Assembly (NCBI RefSeq): GCF_008017545.1
Contig: NZ_VRTZ01000001.1
Location: 576,035 to 640,034, forward strand
Reading direction: 5' to 3'
From: Homoserinibacter sp. GY 40078
Lineage (GTDB): Bacteria; Actinomycetota; Actinomycetes; Actinomycetales; Microbacteriaceae
DNA: 64,000 nt
Both the position numbers and the translations under genes were made by a program. Shown in pieces: positions 36,232-48,768 of the stretch; within the stretch, counting starts at the first letter, position 1, and each line of letters starts with the position of its first letter. The notes under the pieces are model-generated. The model was not told where the DNA came from and did not search any database. It was given only the letters and a program-made list of their open reading frames with translations.

Positions 36232-36244
36232 CGACGTCCCGTCG

Positions 36245-37615
36245 TCACTGCGCGAGGTCCGCGAGGAACGCGTCCCGATCGGCCTGCACTGCGTCGACGA
36301 GATCCTGCGGCGAGGTCTGGCCCGCGTACAGCATCTGCAGCTGCTGGGTCAGGGTGTCGAGCATCGTGGCGCTCGTCCAGTCGAAGTACGGCACGAACCC
36401 GTCGGACTCGCCAAGCGCGGCAGCACCCGCAGCCTCGCTCTGGAGGGTCGCCGCGTCGGCCGGGATGTCGGCGTCGGCGAGCAGCGGGATGAGGCCGTGG
36501 TCGGCGGAGGCCTGTGCCGCATCCTCGGACATCAGGAAGTCGAGGAACGCGGCAGCGACGTCAGGGTTCTCCGACTTCGAGGAGATCACCATTGCCGCGG
36601 GCGCCGCGCCGACACCGACGGTCCCGTCGCCGCTCACCTGCGGCAGCTGGATGTAACCGAAGTCACCCTGCTGCTCGTCGGTGAGGCCGAGCGATCCGGT
36701 GTACTCGAAGCGGAAGAGGCCCTTGCCGTCGAGGAAGTTCGCCACGGCGGTCTGGTAGTCGATGCCCTCGTGGTCCGGGGTCAGCCAGCCCTTCTCGTTC
36801 CACTCCTCGGCCTTCTCCGCCGCCTCGAGCAGACCGATGTCATCCGCCGAGACCGAGGTGTCGCCGTAGGTGAAGTCGTTGATCTCGTCGGCCGTTCCGT
36901 AGAGGGCCTGCAGCGCGAGCAGCAGCGCCGTCGGCGAGTCCTGGCTCCCGTAGGCGAAGGGGATCTCGCCAGCCGACTTGGCCTTCGCGGCCGCGGCCTC
37001 CAGCTCGTCGAGCGTCGTGGGCGGGTCGATTCCGAGCTCGTCGAGCTTCGCGGTGTTGTAGTAGATGCCGATCAGCGACACCCGCGAGACCGGGGTCGAG
37101 AAGAGCGAGCCGGATCCGATGGTGCTGAAGTCGGTCGTGAACTCGTTCTGCCGCGCGATGGTGCTGGGGATGACGTCGTCCCAGCCGTAGGCGTCAGCGT
37201 ACGGGTCGAGGTTCAGGACGAGACCGCCCTTGGCGAGCGTGCCGAGCGAGCTCCAGCCGTTGTTGGCCGTCGCGATGTCGGGGCCGTCGTTCTCGGCGAG
37301 CTGCAGGTTCAGCGTCGAGGTCAGCTGCCCCCAGTCCTCCTGGGTGCGCTCGATCGTGACGTTGGGGTAGGTGTCTTCGAAGCGGGCGATCAGGTCATCC
37401 ATCCACTCGCCTTCGGTGCCGCCCCAGAAGTCCGAGACCTTGATGGTCACGTCGCCGGCGGCGGCGACATCGGTGGAGATCTCGCCCGTGTGGGTGTTCG
37501 TGGTGGAGCTGGATCCCGGGGCGCACGCGGCGAGCGCGGATGCGGCGACGAGAGAGCCCGCCAGGACGGTGATCATCCTCCGGGTGGTGCGCGGTGCGGT
37601 CGACTGCTGTGTCAT
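36245..37615 (-). CDS. Sugar-binding lipoprotein of the second ABC importer
   Basis: A 456-residue extracellular solute-binding protein with a lipoprotein signal (LAAC, Cys31), then VTIKVSDFWGGTEGEW as in oligosaccharide receptors and FDWTSATMLDTL near the end. AAGGAG precedes the ATG at 37615. It is the first gene of a seven-gene operon running to the GH3 gene and is divergent from the GntR-type regulator. Confidence 0.95.
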   Translation of the reverse strand: MTQQSTAPRTTRRMITVLAGSLVAASALAACAPGSSSTTNTHTGEISTDVAAAGDVTIKVSDFWGGTEGEWMDDLIARFEDTYPNVTIERTQEDWGQLTSTLNLQLAENDGPDIATANNGWSSLGTLAKGGLVLNLDPYADAYGWDDVIPSTIARQNEFTTDFSTIGSGSLFSTPVSRVSLIGIYYNTAKLDELGIDPPTTLDELEAAAAKAKSAGEIPFAYGSQDSPTALLLALQALYGTADEINDFTYGDTSVSADDIGLLEAAEKAEEWNEKGWLTPDHEGIDYQTAVANFLDGKGLFRFEYTGSLGLTDEQQGDFGYIQLPQVSGDGTVGVGAAPAAMVISSKSENPDVAAAFLDFLMSEDAAQASADHGLIPLLADADIPADAATLQSEAAGAAALGESDGFVPYFDWTSATMLDTLTQQLQMLYAGQTSPQDLVDAVQADRDAFLADLAQ

Positions 37616-37688
37616 GTTGCTCCTTGGGTCTTCATCGAGGGGAGCCTCCCGGTGTCGTCGAGGGTGACGACTAAGGCTGATCGAAAAA

Positions 37689-37707
37689 GTACCAGACAGT
37701 CCAGTTG
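37689..37707. promoter_or_regulatory. Candidate GntR operator in front of the second sugar operon
   Basis: GTACCAG and CCAGTTG at 37689-37707 are inverted copies of the CTGGTAT and CAACTGG elements at 37741-37750. On the minus strand the site reads ACTGG-ACTGT-CTGGT, close to DasR-type half-sites (ACTGGT). Confidence 0.45.
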
Positions 37708-37738
37708 TGGGCAAGAAAGAACCAGAACCCGTCCTTTG

Positions 37739-37748
37739 GGCAACTGGT
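37739..37748. repeat. GGCAACTGGT, copy upstream of gntR
   Basis: A 10-bp element exactly repeated at 38477-38486 after the same gene. It contains ACTGGT, the half-site of GntR/HutC-family regulators of amino-sugar use, and touches the -10 of the gntR promoter. Confidence 0.55.
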
Positions 37749-37753
37749 ATCAT
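37748..37753 (+). promoter_or_regulatory. -10 element of a probable leaderless gntR promoter
   Basis: TATCAT lies 6 bp before the GTG start, with no ribosome-binding site between. Overlap with the ACTGGT element would give autorepression. Confidence 0.5.
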
Positions 37754-37759
37754 CCGAGC

Positions 37760-38476
37760 GTGACGTCCATCACCACCCGCACTCACCGCGCGCTCGAAGC
37801 CGAGATCGCGCAGGGAGTGTTCTCTCCGGGCGCCCGCTTGCCGGGCGAACGCGAGCTGGCGACCCGCTACGGGGTCAGCCGGGTGACCGTCCGTCGAGCC
37901 CTCACGGCGCTCGAGGAGACGGGGGTGTTGGAACGCTCGCCGCAGCGCGGATGGTTCGTGCTTCCCGGTGTGCTGGGCGAGGCGCCGAGCACGCTCTTGT
38001 CGTTCACCGAGATGGCCCGCGCGCGGGGGGTCGAGCCGACCGCGCAGATCCTCATGCAGGTGGTGCGCACCGCGACGCTCGATGAGGCCGAGAGGCTGAG
38101 AATCGCACCCGCCTCGGCTGTCATCGAGGTCCAGCGGGTGCGCGCGATGGATGGCCACCCGGTCTGTGTCGACCTCTCGGTGGTGGCGTACGACAAGGCA
38201 CCCGAGATCGCGGAGACCGACCTCACCGACCAGTCGATTTACGAGCGTCTCGAGACGCTGTGCGGGATCCGCATCCACCGTTCCGCGTACAGCGTTCAGG
38301 CCGTCGCGGCGGATGACGACACCGCCGGGCTTCTGCGGATCGCCGCGGGCGCTCCCGTGCTCGTCGGCACCGAGGTGGCGTACACCCTCGAGGGGCAGCC
38401 GGTGCTGCTCGGTGTGAACACCTACCGCGGCGACGCCTACCGCTTCCGCGCGGACCTCTTCCGTCCGCTCGAGTGA
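37760..38476 (+). CDS. GntR-family (HutC/DasR-type) transcriptional regulator
   Basis: A 238-residue regulator: N-terminal winged HTH (PGERELATRYGVSRVTVRRALTALEETG, ~25-60 within these residues) and a C-terminal UTRA effector domain (~85-238) that in this subfamily binds phosphorylated sugars such as GlcN6P. It probably represses the divergent seven-gene operon until an intracellular sugar phosphate appears. GTG at 37760 fits a leaderless start. Confidence 0.93.
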   Translation: MTSITTRTHRALEAEIAQGVFSPGARLPGERELATRYGVSRVTVRRALTALEETGVLERSPQRGWFVLPGVLGEAPSTLLSFTEMARARGVEPTAQILMQVVRTATLDEAERLRIAPASAVIEVQRVRAMDGHPVCVDLSVVAYDKAPEIAETDLTDQSIYERLETLCGIRIHRSAYSVQAVAADDDTAGLLRIAAGAPVLVGTEVAYTLEGQPVLLGVNTYRGDAYRFRADLFRPLE

Positions 38477-38486
38477 GGCAACTGGT
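38477..38486. repeat. GGCAACTGGT, copy downstream of gntR
   Basis: Exact copy of the element at 37739-37748. It lies between the gntR stop and the 3' end of tRNA-Ala, followed by CTGGTGG, which is partly the tRNA end. Confidence 0.5.
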
Positions 38487-38487
38487 C

Positions 38488-38563
38488 TGGTGGAGCCTAG
38501 GGGAATCGAACCCCTGACCTCCTGCTTGCAAAGCAGGCGCTCTACCAATTGAGCTAAGGCCCC
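38488..38563 (-). tRNA. tRNA-Ala (anticodon TGC)
   Basis: A 76-nt tRNA on the minus strand: acceptor GGGGCCT/AGGCTCC, encoded CCA, anticodon stem CTGCT/AGCAG with TTTGCAA loop (anticodon TGC), T-loop GTTCGATTC. In actinobacteria it normally follows tRNA-Ile closely. Here a 939-bp gene separates them and its 3' end faces the sugar clusters. Confidence 0.97.
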
Positions 38564-38595
38564 TTCCGGTGTGACAGCCTACCGTCTCTCGCGAT

Positions 38596-38657
38596 AGACA
38601 TGTCTCGGGGCCGTTGGACACCGCCGCGCGGGTGTCTTCCGCGCCACAGACATGTCT
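38596..38657. promoter_or_regulatory. Array of three evenly spaced dyads upstream of the oxidoreductase gene
   Basis: Two perfect AGACATGTCT palindromes (38596-38605 and 38648-38657) are 52 bp apart. Exactly midway, GACACC-N8-GGTGTC (38617-38636) forms a third dyad. Centres at 38600.5, 38626.5 and 38652.5. Likely operators of an unlinked repressor. Confidence 0.65.
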
Positions 38658-38680
38658 ATGGCCGAGATTCGGAGGTGGTG

Positions 38681-39619
38681 GTGCGGGTTCTTTATGAGGA
38701 GCTGGGCGGGCCGGAGGTGCTTCGGGTTGTCGATGGTCCGGTGCCGGAGGCCGGCGACGGGGAAGTTCTCGTCGAGGTGAAGGCGGCCGGGGTCAATCCG
38801 ATCGACGCGAAGCTGCGGGCCGGTGCGCGGGCGAGCGCGCCCATCACGGAACCCCGAGGCGTCGGGTCGGATGCGGCGGGAGTCATCGCGGCGATCGGCA
38901 CCGGCGTCGAGGGCTGGGCGGTCGGCGACGAGGTGATCGTCACCGGAGCACGCGGCAGCTACGCGAGCCACACCCTCGTTCCCGCATCCGGACTCACACG
39001 CAAACCCGCCGCGCTCAGCTGGGCGCAGGCCGCCGGGCTGGGCGTTCCAGCAGGAACCGCCTACCAGGGCCTTCGTTCGCTCGGCGTCGAGCCAGGCATG
39101 ACGGTACTCATCCACGCGGCATCCGGTTCCGTGGGCCAGGCGGCGGTGCAGTTCGCGCGCGAGCTCGGAGCCCGCGTGATCGGCACGGCGTCCGAAGCCA
39201 ACCACGACCGTCTCCGGCAGCTCGGCGCGATCCCCGTCGTCTACGGGACCGGTCTCGTCGAGCGGGTGCGCGACATCGCCCCCGAGGGCGTCGACCGCGC
39301 CTTCGACGGCGCCGGCACCGACGAGGCGATCGAGGCGTCGCTCGAGCTGACAGGCGACCCGCAGCACGTCGGCACGATCGTACGGGGAGCCGACGCGCCG
39401 CGGTGGGGGATCCTCGCGTGGGGCGGGGGCAGCCCCGTGCCGTTCTCGCCCGAGCTCAGGGAGTTGCGCGCGGAGGGGATCCGGCTCGCCGCGGAACGCG
39501 CGGCCGAGGGCCGCTTCGATGTCGAGATCGCGCGCACCCTGCCGATGGATCAGGCGGCCGAGGCTCACCGACTGATCGAGTCGAACTCCATCCGCGGCAA
39601 GATCATCCTGCTCCCCTGA
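38681..39619 (+). CDS. Zinc-independent medium-chain dehydrogenase (quinone oxidoreductase type)
   Basis: A 312-residue MDR-superfamily protein: GroES-like N-terminal domain (VKAAGVNPIDAKLR), then a Rossmann domain with the NADPH motif AASGSVGQAAVQFA. No catalytic-zinc Cys pattern, so it resembles NADPH:quinone reductase. The GTG at 38681 has GGAGG 5 bp before it. It lies alone between tRNA-Ala and tRNA-Ile, preceded by an ordered palindrome array, suggesting stress-induced expression. Confidence 0.9.
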   Translation: MRVLYEELGGPEVLRVVDGPVPEAGDGEVLVEVKAAGVNPIDAKLRAGARASAPITEPRGVGSDAAGVIAAIGTGVEGWAVGDEVIVTGARGSYASHTLVPASGLTRKPAALSWAQAAGLGVPAGTAYQGLRSLGVEPGMTVLIHAASGSVGQAAVQFARELGARVIGTASEANHDRLRQLGAIPVVYGTGLVERVRDIAPEGVDRAFDGAGTDEAIEASLELTGDPQHVGTIVRGADAPRWGILAWGGGSPVPFSPELRELRAEGIRLAAERAAEGRFDVEIARTLPMDQAAEAHRLIESNSIRGKIILLP

Positions 39620-39728
39620 CAGCGCATTGCGACTACGCCGACCGGTCCACAATCGCCGCGAAGCCGGGCGCTCGCGCGTGGCCAGCAGAGCGAGCGCCGC
39701 GGACGGCCGCGGCGCAAGACAAACACCG

Positions 39729-39802
39729 TGGGGCTACCAGGACTTGAACCTGGGACCTCTTCGTTATCAGCGAAGCGCTCTAACCGCCTGAGCTATAGCC
39801 CC
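39729..39802 (-). tRNA. tRNA-Ile (anticodon GAT)
   Basis: A 74-nt tRNA on the minus strand: acceptor GGGGCTA/TAGCCCC, discriminator A, anticodon stem CTTCG/CGAAG with loop CTGATAA (anticodon GAT), T-loop GTTCAAGTC. The CCA end is not encoded (CGG follows), unlike the Leu and Ala genes here. The CCA-adding enzyme encoded at 63805 would be needed. Confidence 0.97.
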
Positions 39803-39840
39803 GAGAGATGCCGTTCCTCAGAACGGCCTCGCTTACAGTA

Positions 39841-39860
39841 CCTCACGCGTCAGCGTGGGG
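39841..39860 (-). terminator. Hairpin downstream of the gyrB-gyrA-DUF3566 operon
   Basis: CCTCACGC-GTCA-GCGTGGGG, an 8-bp stem (one G-T pair) 9 bp beyond the DUF3566 stop. A second stem GCCGTT-N6-AACGGC follows at 39810-39827. Neither has a clear U-run. Confidence 0.45.
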
Positions 39861-39869
39861 CAAAAGCGC

Positions 39870-40273
39870 TCAGTTGTTCTGGAATCCGACGAGGATGCCG
39901 CCCGTGAACCGAACGCTGAGGTTGTACAGCAGTGCTGCGATCGCGCCGAGGATGGTGCCGATCACCGTGTTGAGCACCGCCACCACGAACGAGAACAGCA
40001 GCACCTGGCTGAGTCCGAACGAGTCGGTGATGGTGAACTGATCGTCGCCCAGCATGTCGCGCAGCAGCTCGTCGATGTTCCCGAAGATTCCGGTGGAGTT
40101 CAGCACGATCCACACGAGCGTCGAGGCGACGACGAGCACGACACCGAGGCACAGCCACACCAGGAAGCTGAACTTCACGACCGACCAGAAGTCGATGTAG
40201 ACGAGCTTCAGCCGAACCTGCTTGGCGGTGGTGCTGCGGCTCTCTTTGCGCTGGAGCTTCTCGGCGACACTGC

Positions 40274-40277
<4 letters not shown>
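39870..40277 (-). CDS. DUF3566 membrane protein
   Basis: A 135-residue protein with a basic cytoplasmic start and two transmembrane helices (~33-60 and ~92-120) joined by a region with [15 protein letters not shown]3566 proteins follow gyrA throughout actinobacteria; the Mycobacterium homologue has been linked to envelope growth. Its ATG overlaps the gyrA stop by 4 bp. Function is still open. Confidence 0.92.
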
Positions 40278-42877
<2,600 letters not shown>

Positions 42878-42886
42878 CGGGTGTCC

Positions 42887-44899
<2,013 letters not shown>

Positions 44900-44943
44900 T
44901 CACGGCCACGAACCCCCGTGGTGGGGTCTCATGGACCCTCTCG

Positions 44944-44949
44944 ATCCTA
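44944..44949 (-). promoter_or_regulatory. Candidate -10 of the gyrB promoter
   Basis: TAGGAT on the minus strand, 66 bp before the gyrB start; the leader downstream contains the self-complementary pair CCACG/CGTGG. No convincing -35. A 12-bp perfect palindrome CAGGTCGACCTG lies upstream at 45005-45016. Confidence 0.35.
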
Positions 44950-44980
44950 CCCCAGAGGCTGCTTCGAAGCCGCCCGGAAC

Positions 44981-45000
44981 GCCGTTCTGACGGCCTTTTT
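44981..45000 (+). terminator. Plus-strand intrinsic terminator opposite the gyrB leader
   Basis: GCCGT-TCTG-ACGGC followed directly by CTTTTT on the plus strand. No plus-strand gene is known upstream; on the minus strand the same hairpin lies 33 bp after the dciA stop but has no U-run. Confidence 0.55.
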
Positions 45001-45026
45001 GAAGCAGGTCGACCTGATTTGCCGTC

Positions 45027-45533
45027 TCAACCGTAAGTATCGCGCGGACCGCGCCCTGGAATCGCTCGGGGGCCGCGTTTCCAGGAGGGGGTGTCCGGCC
45101 CGATAAAGCGCACCGACTCGATGCCCGCCTCGGGGTGCTTCTCGGCGATGTGCGCGAGCACCTGGCTGCGCATCGTCCGGAGCTGCTGCGCCCAGGCGGT
45201 CGAGTCGCAGCGGACCGTCAACTGCCCGTCTTCCACAGCAACGGGTTCGGCGTGCGCTGCGACCTCGGCTCCGACAAGGCCGGGCCACGCGTTCAGCAGC
45301 TCCGACTTCGCCAAAGGGGACGACCATCCCATGTTCTGGGAGAGGGTCGTGAGCACCTCGTCGATGCCGCGAGGATCCCGCCCGCCGCCGAACGGCGTGG
45401 TCGTCTCGGCGCGCGCGGCGCGATCGCGGCGGCGCGCGTCGCCTGAGCGTGAGCCTGGGTCGCCGAACACGCGCCGGATCCGCCGGTACACAGCGATGTG
45501 CTCGGGCTCAGGTGTTCCGGCCGCTTCGGTCAC
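45027..45533 (-). CDS. dciA: DciA-like DUF721 replication protein
   Basis: A 168-residue protein: a basic, disordered N-terminal part (~30-60, DARRRDRAARAE) and a DUF721/DciA KH-like domain (LLNAWPGLVGAEVAAHAEPV, LTVRCDSTAWAQQLR). DciA helps load the replicative helicase DnaB in bacteria lacking DnaC. The GTG overlaps the recF stop (GTGA), and its place between recF and gyrB is conserved in actinobacteria. Confidence 0.92.
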   Translation of the reverse strand: MTEAAGTPEPEHIAVYRRIRRVFGDPGSRSGDARRRDRAARAETTTPFGGGRDPRGIDEVLTTLSQNMGWSSPLAKSELLNAWPGLVGAEVAAHAEPVAVEDGQLTVRCDSTAWAQQLRTMRSQVLAHIAEKHPEAGIESVRFIGPDTPSWKRGPRAIPGRGPRDTYG

Positions 45534-46696
45534 TCGCCCTCCTCGAGGACTCGACCGCCGCGGATCCGGACCGTGTGCGCCGCGAGCGGCTCTGGCACAT
45601 CCGACTCCACGGCGGCGGTGATGAGCACCTGCTCGTAGTCGCGGACCGCGTCGGCGAGGCGACGCCTGCGCCCCTCGTCGAGTTCGGCGAACACGTCGTC
45701 TAGTACGAGCACCGGGTCTCCAGCTGGGGAGGTGCCGCGCAGGAGCGCTGCCGACGCCAGCCGGAGGGCGAGCGCGAACGACCATGACTCCCCGTGGCTC
45801 GCGTATCCGCGAGCCGGCAGACCGTTCAACCGCAGCAGCAGATCGTCGCGATGCGGACCTGCGAGGGTCAGACCCCGCTCCAGTTCTGCCCGGCGGTTGC
45901 GTGTCAACGCCTCTGCGAAGGCGGATGCCGCCTCGGCCGCGTCGATCTCGGAGCGCACGGACTCCGCGTCGACCTCGGTGTCGTCGTCCGGGCGTGCTCC
46001 CAGAATCGAGAGCTCGCTCGCGAGCTCCGCCTCATGGACCTCGCCGGCGACGGCGGAATAGGCATCGGCGACGAACGGTCGGAGCGACGACACGAGCGCA
46101 CCTCGTGCCTCGATGATCTCGGAGCCGAGATCGACCAGCCGTTCATCCCACACATCGAGGGTCGCCAGACCGGAGCCGCCGACGCGGGCCGCGCGGGCCG
46201 ACTTCAACAGGGTGTTGCGCTGCTTCAGTACACGCTCATAGTCGGCGAGGACCCCAGCCATCCGCGGCGTGAGCTGGACGAGGAGCTGATCCAGAAATCG
46301 CCGCCGCCCCGAGGGCTCGCCGCGAACGATCGCCAGATCCTCCGGTGCGAACAGGACCGCCTGAACGTTCCGCGGCAGATCGCGGGGCTTCACCGCGGCG
46401 CGATTGACCTGCGCGCGATTCGCCCCTTGCCGATTCAGTTGCAGCTCGACGAGGACCTGGCGTCCAGCGTGCTCGAGCCGCGCACGAACGATCGCCGCAT
46501 CGGCTCCCTGCCGGATGAGCGCATGATCCGACGACACCCGATGCGATCCCAGAGTCGCAAGGTAGGTGATCGACTCGACCAAGTTGGTCTTGCCCTGTCC
46601 GTTGCTCCCGACGAAGAGGTTGGGCCCCGGAACCAGAGCGACGGATGCGTTCGCGTAGTTCCGGAAGTCCGCCAGTTCGAGGTGCGCGACGAACAC
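45530..46696 (-). CDS. recF: DNA replication and repair protein RecF
   Basis: A 388-residue SMC-like ATPase: Walker A GSNGQGKTNL (~31-40), signature region and Walker B VLVLDDVFAELDEGRR (~328-343). It loads RecA at gaps with RecO and RecR. GTG start at 46696, 8 bp after gnd ends; the start region FVAHLELADFRNY is conserved. No strong ribosome-binding site, so coupling with gnd is likely. Confidence 0.97.
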   Translation of the reverse strand: MFVAHLELADFRNYANASVALVPGPNLFVGSNGQGKTNLVESITYLATLGSHRVSSDHALIRQGADAAIVRARLEHAGRQVLVELQLNRQGANRAQVNRAAVKPRDLPRNVQAVLFAPEDLAIVRGEPSGRRRFLDQLLVQLTPRMAGVLADYERVLKQRNTLLKSARAARVGGSGLATLDVWDERLVDLGSEIIEARGALVSSLRPFVADAYSAVAGEVHEAELASELSILGARPDDDTEVDAESVRSEIDAAEAASAFAEALTRNRRAELERGLTLAGPHRDDLLLRLNGLPARGYASHGESWSFALALRLASAALLRGTSPAGDPVLVLDDVFAELDEGRRRRLADAVRDYEQVLITAAVESDVPEPLAAHTVRIRGGRVLEEGE

Positions 46697-46704
46697 GGAT
46701 GACG

Positions 46705-47589
46705 TCAGGCTTTGCGGACCGCGTGGCCGCCGAACTGCTTGCGGAGGGCGGCGACCGCCTTCATCGATGGCGAGTCGTCTTGACGCGACACGAAGCGGGC
46801 GAAGATGGACGCGGAAATCGTGGGAACGGGGACCGCATTGTGCAGCGCCTCCTCCACGGTCCAGCGGCCCTCGCCCGAGTCCTCGACGTAGCCCTCGATA
46901 TCGCGGAATTCCGGGTCTTCCTCGAGCGCCTTCACGAGGAGCTCAAGCAGCCAGCTGCGAACCACCGTTCCACGTTGCCACGCCTTGAAGACGCCCGGAA
47001 CATCGTGGATCAGCTCGTCCTTGGCTTCGAGAAGTTCGTACCCCTCGGCCCATGCCTGCATGAGCGCGTATTCGATGCCGTTGTGCACCATCTTCGCGTA
47101 GTGACCCGCGCCGACAGCCCCGGCGTGTACGAAGCCTTCTTCCCGCGGCCCCTCGGGTCGGAGGGCATCGAATACCGGCATCGCTCGTTCGATGTCGGCG
47201 GCGTCTCCGCCGGCCATGAGCCCGTAGCCGTTCTCGGCTCCCCAGATTCCACCCGACACACCGCAGTCGGCGTAGTGGATGCCCTTCTCGGCGAGTTGGG
47301 CAGCGTGGGCAGCATCGTCGGTGAACTTGGAGTTGCCTCCGTCGATGACGAGGTCGCCCTCGGCCAAGACATTGCCGAGGTCGGAGATGACTCCGGATGT
47401 GATCGGCCCCGACGGCACCATGACCCACACGATTCGCGGAGCCGGTAGCGCCTCAGCGAGCGAAGCCAGGTCGGCGACATCCGATACTGCGGGATTGGGG
47501 TCGTACCCGGTGACTTCAATGCCGGCGGCACGCAACCGCGTACGCATGTTGTTCCCCATCCGGCCGAGGCCGACAAGTCCGATGTGCAT
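46705..47589 (-). CDS. gnd: 6-phosphogluconate dehydrogenase (decarboxylating, NAD-type short form)
   Basis: A 294-residue dehydrogenase: N-terminal dinucleotide motif GLVGLGRMGNNM, DGGNSKFTDD, GVSGGIWGAENGYGLMAGG and GAGHYAKMVHNGIEY with the catalytic Lys. The short form is usually NAD-linked. It oxidises 6-phosphogluconate to ribulose 5-phosphate in the pentose-phosphate pathway. It lies between dnaN and recF, a position common in Micrococcales. Confidence 0.95.
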   Translation of the reverse strand: MHIGLVGLGRMGNNMRTRLRAAGIEVTGYDPNPAVSDVADLASLAEALPAPRIVWVMVPSGPITSGVISDLGNVLAEGDLVIDGGNSKFTDDAAHAAQLAEKGIHYADCGVSGGIWGAENGYGLMAGGDAADIERAMPVFDALRPEGPREEGFVHAGAVGAGHYAKMVHNGIEYALMQAWAEGYELLEAKDELIHDVPGVFKAWQRGTVVRSWLLELLVKALEEDPEFRDIEGYVEDSGEGRWTVEEALHNAVPVPTISASIFARFVSRQDDSPSMKAVAALRKQFGGHAVRKA

Positions 47590-47622
47590 GAGTCCTTCTC
47601 TCGGTCGCGTTCGACCGGTCGA

Positions 47623-48768
47623 TCAGCGAAGCAGCAGGTTCGGCTGCAGCAGGTACTTGTACGAGTCGGATCCGGGCTGCTCACGCGACGACTGGCTCGT
47701 GATCAGCACGGGGCCCGGCTTGTTGGGATTTTCGGTCTTGGTGAACGAGATCCTGACGAACTCCGAGTGAACGGCGCCGAGCCCATCGAGCAGGAACGAC
47801 GGCTTCAGAGACACCACCATGTCGTCGCCGACGAGATGCGCATCGATCGTCTCGGACGCTTGTGCCTGCTCCGAGCCGGCGGCCTCGAGGGTGAGCCCGT
47901 CGATCGAGAACGAGAAGCGCAGTGCTGCTTCGCGTTCGAGAACGAGCGACACGCGCCGAGTCGCCTCGATCAGCTCAGCCGTGTTGAGCACCGCGTAGTT
48001 GTCCACGGATTCGGGGAAGAGTCGCTTGACGGGCGGGAAGTTGCCCTTGATGAGCAACGAGGTGACCGTCTTCTTGTCTGCGCGGAAGGCGATGAGCTCG
48101 CGGTCGTCGTTGTGGATGATCGAGACGCCGATCGTTCCACTGTGCGCGAAGGTCTTGCCGACCTCTGACAGGGTCCGGGCGGGGATGAGTGCCGTCGTTC
48201 CTGCGGCCGAGGACGACCCCGAATCCCAATCGATCTCACGCACGGCCACTCGGTAGCGGTCGGTGGCCACGAGCGAGAGGCTGTTGTCGCCCACCTCGAG
48301 TTGAACACCGGTGATCACGGGAGTGACGTCGTCTCGCGATGCGGCGACGGCGACCTGGCTCACGGCCGCCGAGAACTCTTCGGCGGGGAGAACACCCGTC
48401 TGCTGCTCGACGTGAGGAAGTGTCGGGTACTCCTCCACCGGCATGCTCAGCAGCGTGAACCGTGCGGAGCCGCAGCTCACGAGGATCTTGCCGTCCTGAG
48501 TGTCGAAGACCACGGGTGCATTCGGAAGCCGGCTCGCGATGTCGGCCAGCAGTCGTCCGGAGACCAGCGACGTGCCGGGCTCGTCGACCTCGGCCGCGAT
48601 CTCGGTGCGGCTCGAGACTTCGTAGTCGAATGAGGACAACGTGAGAGCGCCATCGGTGGCGTCGAGGAGGACGCCACTGAGAATCGGCTGCGTCGTGCGC
48701 TGGGGAAGGAGCTTCACCGCGAACGACACCGCCTCGCTGAAGACGTCGCGATTCACCTGGAACTTCAC
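47623..48768 (-). CDS. dnaN: DNA polymerase III beta subunit (sliding clamp)
   Basis: A 381-residue clamp with three repeated domains; LPQRTTQPIL, SRDDVTPVITGVQ and the C-terminal LLQPNLLLR (in place of the usual MPMR/L-type end) are recognisable. It tethers the polymerase to DNA. GTG at 48768 has AGGAG 6 bp before it. The origin lies directly upstream. Confidence 0.98.
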   Translation of the reverse strand: MKFQVNRDVFSEAVSFAVKLLPQRTTQPILSGVLLDATDGALTLSSFDYEVSSRTEIAAEVDEPGTSLVSGRLLADIASRLPNAPVVFDTQDGKILVSCGSARFTLLSMPVEEYPTLPHVEQQTGVLPAEEFSAAVSQVAVAASRDDVTPVITGVQLEVGDNSLSLVATDRYRVAVREIDWDSGSSSAAGTTALIPARTLSEVGKTFAHSGTIGVSIIHNDDRELIAFRADKKTVTSLLIKGNFPPVKRLFPESVDNYAVLNTAELIEATRRVSLVLEREAALRFSFSIDGLTLEAAGSEQAQASETIDAHLVGDDMVVSLKPSFLLDGLGAVHSEFVRISFTKTENPNKPGPVLITSQSSREQPGSDSYKYLLQPNLLLR

